Position numbers and translations under genes: made by a program. Positions 1-7,799 of a stretch of DNA of 17,022 nt are shown here, in pieces (within the stretch, counting starts at the first letter, position 1; every line of letters starts with the position of its first letter). The DNA lies in assembly GCA_964529035.1 (NCBI GenBank), contig CAZGUG010000042.1, positions 1 through 17,022 on the forward strand, given 5' to 3'. Source of the DNA: CAZGUG01 sp964529035. Lineage in GTDB: Bacteria; Bacillota; Clostridia; Ch29. Under the pieces are notes generated by a model. It was given only the letters and a program-made list of their open reading frames with translations. It was not told the DNA's origin and ran no database searches.

Positions 1-589
1 CAAACATCTTTATGTGCTTTTCTAATGCCTTGCCATATTCTTTCTCGGTTTCACCAGTATAACGTCCGAATGTAATATCCTTGTAGTTGGCAAGGAGTTC
101 CCTTAAACGCTTTAACTGGTCATTGGCCAATGCATTCATGGGATACAAGAGAAGGGCCCTTACGCCGGGGTTTAGATTACCCTCCTCCTTTTCCGTGAAC
201 AGATGATTCAGTATGGGAAGTAGGAAAGATTCAGTCTTACCACTTCCTGTACCAGTTGCTATTACAACATTACGTTCCTCTGCAGTAATTTTATGCAAAG
301 CAATCTCCTGATGTTTATAGAGTTTACGCTCTATACTAAAAAAAGGAGAATGGAGGTTCATAAATTCCTTAGATAAAACCCCTTTTTTTACAAGGTTATG
401 AATAGAATCTCCCTTTTCAAAGGCAGGGGTAGCCTTCAGGATTGGACCCTTAATGAACTTGTCCTGCTTTTTTATAACTTCGACAAAATGCTTGTGTAGT
501 TTGGGACCCTGTAAAGGGAAAGAAGTTGATAAGTAACCAAAATAACTGTCTGCGATAGCCTCTGTAACCTTAATAGGATCAAGGCTCAT
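1..589 (-). CDS. DEAD/DEAH-box helicase, N-terminal part (DUF1998-helicase-like, cut by window edge)
   Basis: About 196 codons are visible, from an ATG at 589-587 reading off the left edge. I see a Q-motif-like YKHQ near residues 91-94, Walker A ATGTGSGKTES at residues 111-121 (Lys118), and a motif Ia region with LLLYPMNALANDQ near residues 147-159, then RYTGET. The combination of GTGSGKTES and YPMNALANDQ is typical of large SF2 helicases with a C-terminal DUF1998 (MrfA/YprA, DrmA of DISARM, DruE of Druantia); this is family knowledge. The walker B/DEAH box, the second RecA domain and any DUF1998 lie outside the window. The start overlaps the end of the 1592-residue gene by 11 nt, which suggests translational coupling and a shared job. 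Likely role: ATP-driven nucleic-acid translocase in a defence or repair complex. The helicase call is secure; the subfamily is probable. Confidence 0.9.
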   Translation of the reverse strand, partial: MSLDPIKVTEAIADSYFGYLSTSFPLQGPKLHKHFVEVIKKQDKFIKGPILKATPAFEKGDSIHNLVKKGVLSKEFMNLHSPFFSIERKLYKHQEIALHKITAEERNVVIATGTGSGKTESFLLPILNHLFTEKEEGNLNPGVRALLLYPMNALANDQLKRLRELLANYKDITFGRYTGETEKEYGKALEKHIKMF

Positions 590-3500
590 TATCAGTCACC
601 TCCATAAGTCTTTTGCATAACTCTATCTCTCTTAGAAGCAAAACCTCTACTAAAGCCTGCGGATTTATATTGCAAAGGTGAGTTGACTGCAGTTCTCTTG
701 GAAGAGGCCTTTTGTCAGAATCGTATAGAATTATTGCATCATTTTCTAACATAGGGAACCTTTTCGATATTTGATTATATATATCAGAAAAATTAAAGCA
801 AAATAGTAATTGTGCTTCCACCGTTTTGACACGTACTGTTAAACTTTTACATGCCGAAAACGGATTGTGTGCATACCATTCCTCCTGGCTTTGGAAAAAC
901 CTTCCACATGTATTACATATCACACCGCCAGTTGGCAAATCCAGATAGACCTGCCGCTTTTTTTCTACCCAGCGTAGTTTTGCATCTTTCACTGGATATC
1001 TGGACTTTCGTTCAAAATCTCGCTTTGATAACAGGTCGGTTAATATAGGTCTTGATAACTCTTCCAAATTACACGATTTGCTGATACCTCTATCTTCATA
1101 AACCAGCTTCAAAAAAACGTTGTCTAGTTCTAAAAATTGCTCAATTAATCCCCTATCCTTACCAATCGGCCATTGTAAGGATGCGTCCTTTGTTAGAACC
1201 AAAACCCAATAATATGGGATTTTACCCATAATCCTTATTATTAGCCAATGAACTGTACGAGCTATTTCTTTTGGTGATAGATTCACATTTAATTTGCCAT
1301 CTTGGATATAAGCTTTTTGTTCAAACGACAAGACTTTACCATCTCTAATCCCTAACAACGATACATTCACTTTAGCTTTAGACGGTGTGTTTAGAAATTC
1401 GCCAATAAAAGATACTTTGCCTTTATTGGAAACTTGTACTTTACAATTTGTTAAATACGCCTGTCCGTAATCCATGTCTATTATGAATGTATTATCTTTC
1501 GGGGGAAACCCAATATTCTGAGGCATCCAAGGGTCTTCTATATAAAGATGCGCTAAATATTTGCCCTTTGGAAGGTATTCTTGGGTATTTTTTATCACTA
1601 TGTAAAAAGTGCCATCCGGGATATTGTAAACATACGACTCCCGCCAGGGAGCATCCAAGCTCCATAATTTTATTACCCTATGTTTTGCCTTACCTTTTTC
1701 CTTCCATTGTAGTTCTAAAGAATACACCTGCCCCTCGCTTTTTATGGAATATGTGAAGCTGTATATTTTCCATTTGCTGCGAACCCTTAATACTGGTCCT
1801 AATTCAATCTTCCGGCTGCCTTCTCTTATATTTAAATTGAACACTTGTACAGCTAATTTGCTGCTCCGAATGGTATCATTGAAGTAAGAAATAGCAAATT
1901 GAACCCTACTTCGATTGACGAGAACGGCCTGTTGCTGTTCATAATCATTAATGAATAATTGAATATACATATTATCTTGATTGGGACAAAGGATTTCAAT
2001 GGCTATATCATCCGCTTGCTGCAGATCTCCAAACCAAAACTCTTCAAGTCTGTCAGACCATCCTAAAAACTCTTTTTCTTTATGGCTTATCAGGCGCCAT
2101 TTTAGTTTAGGTATATTTATAATCAAAGGGTAAACCGATATCGATCCGGCCTTTGACACTAATTTTAAATCACATTCAATACTATCTTCTTCAAAACTTG
2201 TAACCACATCAATAATCCCCGGACTATCTTTTGAGATTTCTGCTGGATGGTGAATGCTCATTTCTGCCCCAATAGGCTTTGCCATGCTAATCTTTATATA
2301 TTTTTCGGTATCCTTGGCTTGTGGCGGATAAATATGCCGGTCAAAGACCACTTTTAGACCAGGTATATAAGTAAATTTATATATCAAAACCTCCTGCTCA
2401 AGGAAATAGAGAATTATATTATACATGCCTGTTTCTAGAAGATGTAACATGGATTTAGTGTTTAGATTTAGACATGCACTTCCACTAGTCGCATTAACCT
2501 CAAGGTCTTCAATAACGGATAGGTTGTCTCGTACAACGTATTGCCCTTTTTCATCCTCCAATATAAACAGCCAGTAAGAAAGGTCATTCGTCTCGCTTAT
2601 GGGGACTCTTATAGTCGGTATCCTGTCTGCATACACTGGAGTACCTTCAATCGAAACATTGGGAATTCTTCCTTGTTCCTCAATCTCTGGCATTAATGAT
2701 TCAGAATCATGAATAATTACTTTATGCTTATTACCCTTATCGTCCATGAAGTGGAGGTGGTTTATAGTATCAAGGTCTACTAAAACCAAACGGACATATT
2801 TATTAACAAAACCAATCCTGGCTTCTTCAATTATGTGTATTTGTGTTTCCAACACTACACCTTCATTTATTAGCAGCCAATACTTGGTTTGCTTCAATTT
2901 ATCAATTTCCTGTCTCTTTCCATCCTCTGTAAAAGCAATAAATAAATCGTCTGGTCCAAGGCCCCTTACGGCCCATGAACGTAAAAGAGTGTCATTTAAA
3001 TATATACTCACCTGATAGCTTCCCTTTAGAATATCTATACCTATTTCAATCGGTAAAGTCTCCAATAAACCATCTTCTAATGAGTAAGCTCTAAGGGGGT
3101 TTTTAACCAAAACGCTATTATCATCAATGCAAGAAATGATTAGTTCTACAGTTTCAAACGTGATAGCCCTATTCGCATAATTTATTCTTTCTTTGCCAGT
3201 AACCAATTTTAGTTCTTTATATACGGTATCGAGAAAAAGTGTAGGAACAGTTAATCTTTCACCCTTTGGGCCCTTAACCTGCGATTCCCGATTCCCGTAA
3301 TGCCACCACCCCTCAAACCAGGTGATTACTCTATCCGGAAGACCTACCGACCTTGCATTATCAAGTCGCCCTTCCGAAGCCAGCTTCATTAGTTCTACAG
3401 ATTTTAGAATAAATTCTTGCGACCAATCTTCTCCATATAGAACAAAACGTCTCACCGGTTCATCGACATAAGGGTACACTTTTTTATAATGGGATAGTTC

Positions 3501-5357
3501 TTGTCTCCTGAACTTAATACATTCTTCGAGTTGCGTTATTTGAAAATGAGTTTCTTTTCTTATCTTGTCCAGCATATCCCTATCCGAATCCTGCTTTAAT
3601 CCTAGCGACTTTTCAATATTTCGGATTTGGATTGTGTTCCTTTCCTTATCATACTTTATATCACTTAACTCTTTAATAACTGAAATACCCTTTTCTAAAT
3701 TCCCTTCACCCAATTGCTTTATTACTCGTTCCTTTGCTATAAGTTCTGCTTCAATATTATGTTTTTCTTTTGCCAGTTCTTCTAACTTGGGCAAAATGCT
3801 TTTTGCTAGTTTGGCCTTGGCAAAAAGTGCATTTCTTCTCCTGCTATCCGCCTCTCTGACTTCCAGCAGCCTTTCATGTAATAGATTCCCACCCTTTGAT
3901 GTCCATTCCGTCGCGCTGGCTGCCTGATTGATTGACAGAGCTAGTTCTTTAATTTCTTTTTCAGTTTTATTCATTATATACAGCCACTTATTATAGTGCA
4001 CAACATTTTCCGCTAATCTATTAATTTTCACTGCAAACTGTTCTTCGTTAAGTGAAAACAATTCCTCTTTTATTGGCGCGCCGAAAGAATCCATAAAGAT
4101 TCTTTCAATCTTTCTTTTCAAATCAAGTATTACAGTTTTATCAGCAGTATCTTTTCGAGAATTTATTAAAGATCTGAAAAGTCTCAGTAATTTAGATATG
4201 AAATTTACTATCCAATTAATATTCTTATCTCTTTCATTCTGGTTTATATTTGAACCATACCTTAATCTACAGTACTTATTATATGAATTAATCACATCCT
4301 CTGAATCGAAAACAATTTCTGAATTTGGTTCTTTCGGCAGGTCTAATATATTTATTGTTTCCACTGTTAATAGTTTTTTGGCTTGAACAAGATTTTTATG
4401 ATTTAAATCTCTTTCTTTATGTAGTTTTTCTAATATTCGTAATTCTTCATTATTGATGTTTAGGTTTGATATGGCTTCGATTAGTTCTTGTTCTTTTTTC
4501 CCATACATATGAACAGTTTCTTCATGCAAAAACCTTTGTTTGCGCCACATATTAATCTCATCATCAATATGAGCCAATTCTTTATACTTGACAGTCCTAT
4601 ATCTTTCGAAGTCTTCATGTAAGCATGGGATATCGATATAATCATCAAGTATTCTACTATATCTTTCATCCTCTTGTCTTAATTCCATAAGAGCATCAAT
4701 TTTTTTGATTCTATTTTTACTGCTGAAAAGTTTATTCTCAAGTTTTTTAAATCCATTCTTAATTATCAGTCTCTTACTGTTTTGCTTTCTAATTTCGGTT
4801 ATAAGCTGTTTGATTTCTGAACCTGACGTAATTCCCATTCTCAATAAGGGTATAATTACTTCTTCAAAAAAATCCTTCAAGCAACTCTGGGGAATACCAC
4901 TATGTAAAAGAATGATTCCCACATAACGGTGTGCCCTCTCTATACTAATGTTGCTTAAGCTATTCTCATTAAGATAATGTAAAAAGAAATTGCCTAGTTT
5001 ATTTTGTAAAGCCATGTTCTTCACATTCGGAATAATCTTATCTAACGACCAATACTGTCCTCGGCTATAATCCCATATTGCTCTATTAACCAATAAAACA
5101 GCCATGCATGTAGGCGCTTTATCTAATGTATTATCCAGTTCGTTGTTTTCATTCTGCCTAACCTGCCTGCAAATCATGTTTTCCAATTTTCTAGTATCTT
5201 CTTCGGTAAGTTCAAGTTCGCCAATAAATGAAATGCTTTTATTAGATAATTTCCTTTCAAAGAGTGTTTCACATTTAGAAATGTTAGTAATATTTTCTAA
5301 CATACATAACACCTCTTCTATAACCCTATTAATTCTTATTTCTTCATAAATATGCAT
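579..5357 (-). CDS. Very large coiled-coil/beta-rich protein with C-terminal zinc finger, partner of the helicase
   Basis: A 1592-residue protein that I cannot assign to a named family. Residues about 1-200 are helical. About 200-330 and 500-640 are charged heptad-like coiled coils. About 650-1450 are rich in beta-type sequence, with motifs suggesting several Ig-like or jelly-roll modules. A Cys2-His-Cys finger lies at C1481, C1484, H1497 and C1503 (Cx2Cx12Hx5C). There is no signal peptide or transmembrane segment, so it is probably cytoplasmic. The stop overlaps the helicase start by 11 nt. Start choice: the ATG at 5357 has GGAGGG only 2 nt upstream, an unusually short spacing. Met19 (5303) has AGAGGTG about 6 nt upstream and is a credible alternative start. 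Base composition is clearly more AT-rich than the genes beyond 5.5 kb, consistent with transfer. By size and position it could be a DruH-like subunit, but I see no motif that proves this. Confidence 0.85.
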   Translation of the reverse strand: MHIYEEIRINRVIEEVLCMLENITNISKCETLFERKLSNKSISFIGELELTEEDTRKLENMICRQVRQNENNELDNTLDKAPTCMAVLLVNRAIWDYSRGQYWSLDKIIPNVKNMALQNKLGNFFLHYLNENSLSNISIERAHRYVGIILLHSGIPQSCLKDFFEEVIIPLLRMGITSGSEIKQLITEIRKQNSKRLIIKNGFKKLENKLFSSKNRIKKIDALMELRQEDERYSRILDDYIDIPCLHEDFERYRTVKYKELAHIDDEINMWRKQRFLHEETVHMYGKKEQELIEAISNLNINNEELRILEKLHKERDLNHKNLVQAKKLLTVETINILDLPKEPNSEIVFDSEDVINSYNKYCRLRYGSNINQNERDKNINWIVNFISKLLRLFRSLINSRKDTADKTVILDLKRKIERIFMDSFGAPIKEELFSLNEEQFAVKINRLAENVVHYNKWLYIMNKTEKEIKELALSINQAASATEWTSKGGNLLHERLLEVREADSRRRNALFAKAKLAKSILPKLEELAKEKHNIEAELIAKERVIKQLGEGNLEKGISVIKELSDIKYDKERNTIQIRNIEKSLGLKQDSDRDMLDKIRKETHFQITQLEECIKFRRQELSHYKKVYPYVDEPVRRFVLYGEDWSQEFILKSVELMKLASEGRLDNARSVGLPDRVITWFEGWWHYGNRESQVKGPKGERLTVPTLFLDTVYKELKLVTGKERINYANRAITFETVELIISCIDDNSVLVKNPLRAYSLEDGLLETLPIEIGIDILKGSYQVSIYLNDTLLRSWAVRGLGPDDLFIAFTEDGKRQEIDKLKQTKYWLLINEGVVLETQIHIIEEARIGFVNKYVRLVLVDLDTINHLHFMDDKGNKHKVIIHDSESLMPEIEEQGRIPNVSIEGTPVYADRIPTIRVPISETNDLSYWLFILEDEKGQYVVRDNLSVIEDLEVNATSGSACLNLNTKSMLHLLETGMYNIILYFLEQEVLIYKFTYIPGLKVVFDRHIYPPQAKDTEKYIKISMAKPIGAEMSIHHPAEISKDSPGIIDVVTSFEEDSIECDLKLVSKAGSISVYPLIINIPKLKWRLISHKEKEFLGWSDRLEEFWFGDLQQADDIAIEILCPNQDNMYIQLFINDYEQQQAVLVNRSRVQFAISYFNDTIRSSKLAVQVFNLNIREGSRKIELGPVLRVRSKWKIYSFTYSIKSEGQVYSLELQWKEKGKAKHRVIKLWSLDAPWRESYVYNIPDGTFYIVIKNTQEYLPKGKYLAHLYIEDPWMPQNIGFPPKDNTFIIDMDYGQAYLTNCKVQVSNKGKVSFIGEFLNTPSKAKVNVSLLGIRDGKVLSFEQKAYIQDGKLNVNLSPKEIARTVHWLIIRIMGKIPYYWVLVLTKDASLQWPIGKDRGLIEQFLELDNVFLKLVYEDRGISKSCNLEELSRPILTDLLSKRDFERKSRYPVKDAKLRWVEKKRQVYLDLPTGGVICNTCGRFFQSQEEWYAHNPFSACKSLTVRVKTVEAQLLFCFNFSDIYNQISKRFPMLENDAIILYDSDKRPLPRELQSTHLCNINPQALVEVLLLREIELCKRLMEVTDNEP

Positions 5358-5534
5358 TTCCCTCCATCATTTTCTAACAAACCTTGTAAACATCATATGG
5401 GCTAATACTATTTGTTATTACTAAAAAGACCGCATTGATTTTTTCTTTAACCCGCACGATGTTTTCTGTTGTAATATTTGACAAGTTCCGACACAGTAAA
5501 ATTTCCCAATAAGATTACAAAGGAAGGGTCAGCC

Positions 5535-5993
5535 ATGATGTGGAAGGAAAAGTACAAAATAGGAGTAAAATTAATCGACGAACAGCACCAGGAACTTTTC
5601 CGCAGGGTATCAGATTTTATAAAAACCGTCCAGAGCGAAGGCAAATGGGAAGAAAAGCTGTCCAAGGTCAAAGAAACCCTGGAATTTATGAAAGAATGTG
5701 TAATAACCCACTTTAACGATGAAGAAATTTACCAGAAGGATATAGGCTATCCGGGATACGAAGAACACAGTCAAATTCATGAAAAACTCAAGTATGAGGT
5801 GGTAAACATAATAAGCGGCAACGCCGTTACCAATCTGGCAAAGGAAGGTTATATATGCGACATCGTACCTCCACAGGTAATTATAGGCGAAAACAAATCA
5901 ATCTCAATAGCAACCGAAAAAACGCTCATATTTCCAATGAAAACTGAAATCGGGAAGTTTGAGATAAATATTTCGATAAAGGAAAACCGGTAA
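5535..5993 (+). CDS. Hemerythrin-CheX hybrid protein
   Basis: I chose the ATG at 5535 (152 aa): an AAAGGAAGG ribosome site lies 7 nt upstream, and bacteriohemerythrins start this way (MMWKEKYKIGV). A longer TTG-initiated reading from 5478 adds 19 residues unlike the family. Residues 1-87 are hemerythrin: iron ligands H18 (DEQH), H59 and E63 (THFNDEE), H78 and H82 (EEHSQIH). The fourth helix, with the usual last His and Asp ligands, is missing. From about residue 86 the protein instead matches the C-terminal part of CheX/CheC-type CheY-P phosphatases: E88-V-V-N91 (the ExxN catalytic signature), SGNAV, YICDIVPPQVIIGEN and the TEIGKFEINISI end. So about five of seven iron ligands are joined to roughly the last 65 residues of CheX. 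It is probably a deletion-generated fusion; whether it binds iron or acts on CheY-P is unknown. It is the only plus-strand gene. Confidence 0.85.
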   Translation: MMWKEKYKIGVKLIDEQHQELFRRVSDFIKTVQSEGKWEEKLSKVKETLEFMKECVITHFNDEEIYQKDIGYPGYEEHSQIHEKLKYEVVNIISGNAVTNLAKEGYICDIVPPQVIIGENKSISIATEKTLIFPMKTEIGKFEINISIKENR

Positions 5994-6049
5994 CCTAGCT
6001 GTGAAAGTATAAAACAAATTTTTAAACCATTCAAATCCCATCCTGTCAT

Positions 6050-6619
6050 CTAAACCAATGCCAATTTACCTTCCAATGCTTTGTATTCCCAGATAAATCC
6101 TTCGAATACCTTTTCCTTTGTTTTTATACCCAGTAAATCGGTGGGCCTTATTAGTTCCGGCGGCCTGCTACTGCTGATTATCCCACTTTTTATAAGCAGC
6201 TCCGAAATGAACTGGGAGCAGAAATAGTATCTCTCCCTTTTCAGTGAGACCCTCATCCCTGCTGTAAACAGGCCTAAAAAGTTATACCGGTATAATTCAC
6301 GGGATGCCAAAAACCTTAGAAGCTCATTAAGCAGAGTATCATACTGCTGCTGTGTAACTCTAATCCTGTACACTATACATTCACAGTTCCTGTTTTTTTT
6401 GAAAACACCGAAGCTGATATTCTCCTCCACAAACCCCCCGGAAAAGGGATTGTCGGCATGCAGCCTCCCAAAGGAATACATTGACTTCAGACTGCTGTCA
6501 AGGCTTACGGACGCATGGACATACTTTGTTTTAACAAACAACCTCAACGCCCTGGAAAGCCATGTCCCTGTCTTTGAAAAAACAAGATAAATATACCTGC
6601 CATTTTGTGTGTTTTCCAT
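6050..6619 (-). CDS. Permuted NlpC/P60-type (YiiX/YebB-like) cysteine hydrolase, putative
   Basis: A 189-residue soluble protein. The layout fits the circularly permuted NlpC/P60 (papain-like) superfamily: an N-terminal beta strand (YIYLVFSKT), a conserved His in YVHASVSLD (H35), a Cys at the start of a helix in YYFCSQFISELL (C134), and a closing RPTDLLG motif (about 158-164). Members act as amidases, peptidases or thioesterases on peptidoglycan or lipid substrates; the substrate here is unknown. There is no signal peptide, so it probably acts in the cytoplasm or at the inner membrane face. It starts 7 nt after the stop of the membrane protein gene and is very likely the third gene of the PadR operon. 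The ribosome site is weak (AAGGGG about 10 nt upstream), so it may depend on coupling. It ends 56 nt from the convergent hemerythrin-CheX gene. The fold is fairly likely; the activity is not established. Confidence 0.7.
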   Translation of the reverse strand: MENTQNGRYIYLVFSKTGTWLSRALRLFVKTKYVHASVSLDSSLKSMYSFGRLHADNPFSGGFVEENISFGVFKKNRNCECIVYRIRVTQQQYDTLLNELLRFLASRELYRYNFLGLFTAGMRVSLKRERYYFCSQFISELLIKSGIISSSRPPELIRPTDLLGIKTKEKVFEGFIWEYKALEGKLALV

Positions 6620-6626
6620 TGTGCTC

Positions 6627-7289
6627 TTACCCCTTTTTGCGGCGATCGGTTCCGGTTAGTAAAAGGAATAATAACAAGCCAATACCTACCAGAAAAAACA
6701 CCATTAAAGACCCTATTGCTATAAACATTTCTCCGGTGGCAAAGCGCGTTATTACCGCTGTAAATATGCTGAAAAGCAGTATCCCGGCCGCCAGACCGTA
6801 AAAGGCGGCCCGTATCCTGTTCATCGCGTACTTCCTGCGGGTTTCCCTGGTAAGTACGCTGTAGGTAATTATGGCCCCGCCCGCCACTATGAATATTCCG
6901 GTACCAGTGGTGCCGACCGCATCCACGCCCATGTAATACAACATTGCAACGGTAAATACACCGAACAAAACAAGCAGCACTCCGGCTATTATTCCGGCGG
7001 TTGAAATACGGGCGGTCATGGTGGTGTTAATCGCCAGCCTCGCGGTATCCTGCCCAAGCCTTCGCATATCGTCCACCAGCCCGCTTAGGTCCCCCATGGA
7101 AATAGCCGCCTCTTTGAAGGCCTGCTCGTCATTCATTCCCCTAGCTTTGTAATCCTGTGCCTTTTCCTTCATATTTATGGCAAGCTCCTCCTTAAGATCA
7201 AACAACTGCTGGCTTTCTCCGACACCCGAAAACAGGTTGTCTATATAGGCTTTTACCTTTTTTTCTATAAGGCTCTCATTCTTTGACAT
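6627..7289 (-). CDS. Four-helix membrane protein with permease-prefix/DUF1700-like N-terminal domain
   Basis: 220 residues from the ATG at 7289, which has GGAGG with an 8-nt spacer. An upstream in-frame TTG at 7295 sits only 2 nt from that ribosome site and is rejected. Residues about 1-80 form a soluble helical domain (IEKKVKAYIDNLF, then DLKEELAINMKEKAQDY, then EQAFKEAAISMGDLSGLVDDM). Proteins encoded next to PadR regulators often carry this 'permease prefix domain 1'/DUF1700-like domain. Four hydrophobic helices follow at about 95-118, 128-146, 161-181 and 188-211, with a short basic tail (DRRKKG). The start overlaps the padR stop by 14 nt, so the two are translationally coupled. In such modules the membrane protein is thought to sense or respond to envelope stress with the PadR repressor controlling it; that is inference. 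No transport motif is visible. Confidence 0.8.
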   Translation of the reverse strand: MSKNESLIEKKVKAYIDNLFSGVGESQQLFDLKEELAINMKEKAQDYKARGMNDEQAFKEAAISMGDLSGLVDDMRRLGQDTARLAINTTMTARISTAGIIAGVLLVLFGVFTVAMLYYMGVDAVGTTGTGIFIVAGGAIITYSVLTRETRRKYAMNRIRAAFYGLAAGILLFSIFTAVITRFATGEMFIAIGSLMVFFLVGIGLLLFLLLTGTDRRKKG

Positions 7290-7629
7290 CTTCAAGACCT
7301 CCTTTTATAAGTTTGTCTAAAATACCCTTTGCGAAGTCCCAATCTTTCTTATTTTGAACATAAATTTTGCTGCCGCTGTCGGTGATACGATAATACTTAC
7401 GCCTTCCGCCCTGGCTCTCGTCCCCCCAGTAGGATACAATGGAGCCTTCCTTCTCCAGCCGCCGGAAAGCAGTGTAAAGGGTAGCTTCCTTCAATTCATA
7501 TTGGCCGTCGCTTAGTTCAATGATTCTTTTGTATATCCCATATCCGTAATTGTCACCCTGTGAAAGAATGTTTAGTATTACCGTATCGGTATGACCACGT
7601 ATGAGGTCGTTCGATATTGTGGTACCCAT
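7276..7629 (-). CDS. PadR-family transcriptional repressor
   Basis: 117 residues, the usual size for a short (subfamily 2) PadR protein. The winged helix covers about residues 8-90: DTVILNILSQGDNYGYGI (helix 1 and the GYG turn), the recognition segment KEATLYTAFRRLEKEG, and the wing SQGGRRKYYRIT. A short C-terminal dimerisation helix follows. The ATG at 7629 has GGGAGG about 9 nt upstream. Immediately upstream is a perfect 16-bp palindrome overlapping a TATAAT element, a likely autoregulatory operator. The gene leads a probable three-gene operon with the membrane protein (14-nt overlap) and the NlpC-like protein. PadR repressors usually bind an ATGT-N8-ACAT type site and are released by ligand or stress; the inducer cannot be read from sequence. 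Confidence 0.93.
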   Translation of the reverse strand: MGTTISNDLIRGHTDTVILNILSQGDNYGYGIYKRIIELSDGQYELKEATLYTAFRRLEKEGSIVSYWGDESQGGRRKYYRITDSGSKIYVQNKKDWDFAKGILDKLIKGGLEDVKE

Positions 7630-7646
7630 ATATTTTCGCCTCCCAT

Positions 7647-7665
7647 ATTATATGGTATACCATAT
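7647..7665 (-). promoter_or_regulatory. padR promoter -10 and palindromic operator
   Basis: Positions 7650-7665 read ATATGGTATACCATAT, a perfect 16-bp inverted repeat. It overlaps TATAAT read on the minus strand at 7652-7647 and lies 18 nt before the padR ribosome site. A TTGACA on the same strand (7680-7675) is 22 nt from that TATAAT, too far for a standard pair, so the exact -35 is unclear. Position and symmetry fit an operator for PadR autorepression, although the half-sites differ from the classic ATGT/ACAT box. Confidence 0.65.
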
Positions 7666-7690
7666 TACTGTGTCTGTCAATGTAATATTT

Positions 7691-7726
7691 AAAAAAATAA
7701 TAGCCCGCCGTCCTCGGTGAGCTATT
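7691..7726 (-). terminator. Rho-independent terminator after the wall hydrolase gene
   Basis: On the minus strand AATAGC and GCTATT (7726-7721 with 7704-7699) close a hairpin whose inner part adds CCG/CGG pairs around a TCCT-type loop. It is followed after one A by seven T (7697-7691). It lies 74 nt beyond the stop at 7800 and separates the wall hydrolase transcript from padR. The stretch 7727-7799 holds nothing else that I recognise. Confidence 0.7.
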
Positions 7727-7799
7727 CAACTATCCGGTTGATCCGAATCTCATATTCCCCGGCCAGCAGTTGGTGGTTCCCGCCTCGCTGCGTTAAGGG

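Noticed and set aside
4481..4669. Short minus-strand frame inside the giant gene
   Set aside because: Off-frame overlap within a continuous 1592-codon gene; no initiation signal or family match.
5478..5502. TTGACA followed by TAAAAT as a promoter for the plus-strand gene
   Set aside because: The spacing is only 13 nt, too short for a sigma-A promoter; no other convincing pair was found there.
5478..5534. Longer TTG-initiated start for the hemerythrin-CheX gene
   Set aside because: The extra 19 residues do not resemble hemerythrin N-termini, and a good ribosome site lies before the ATG at 5535.
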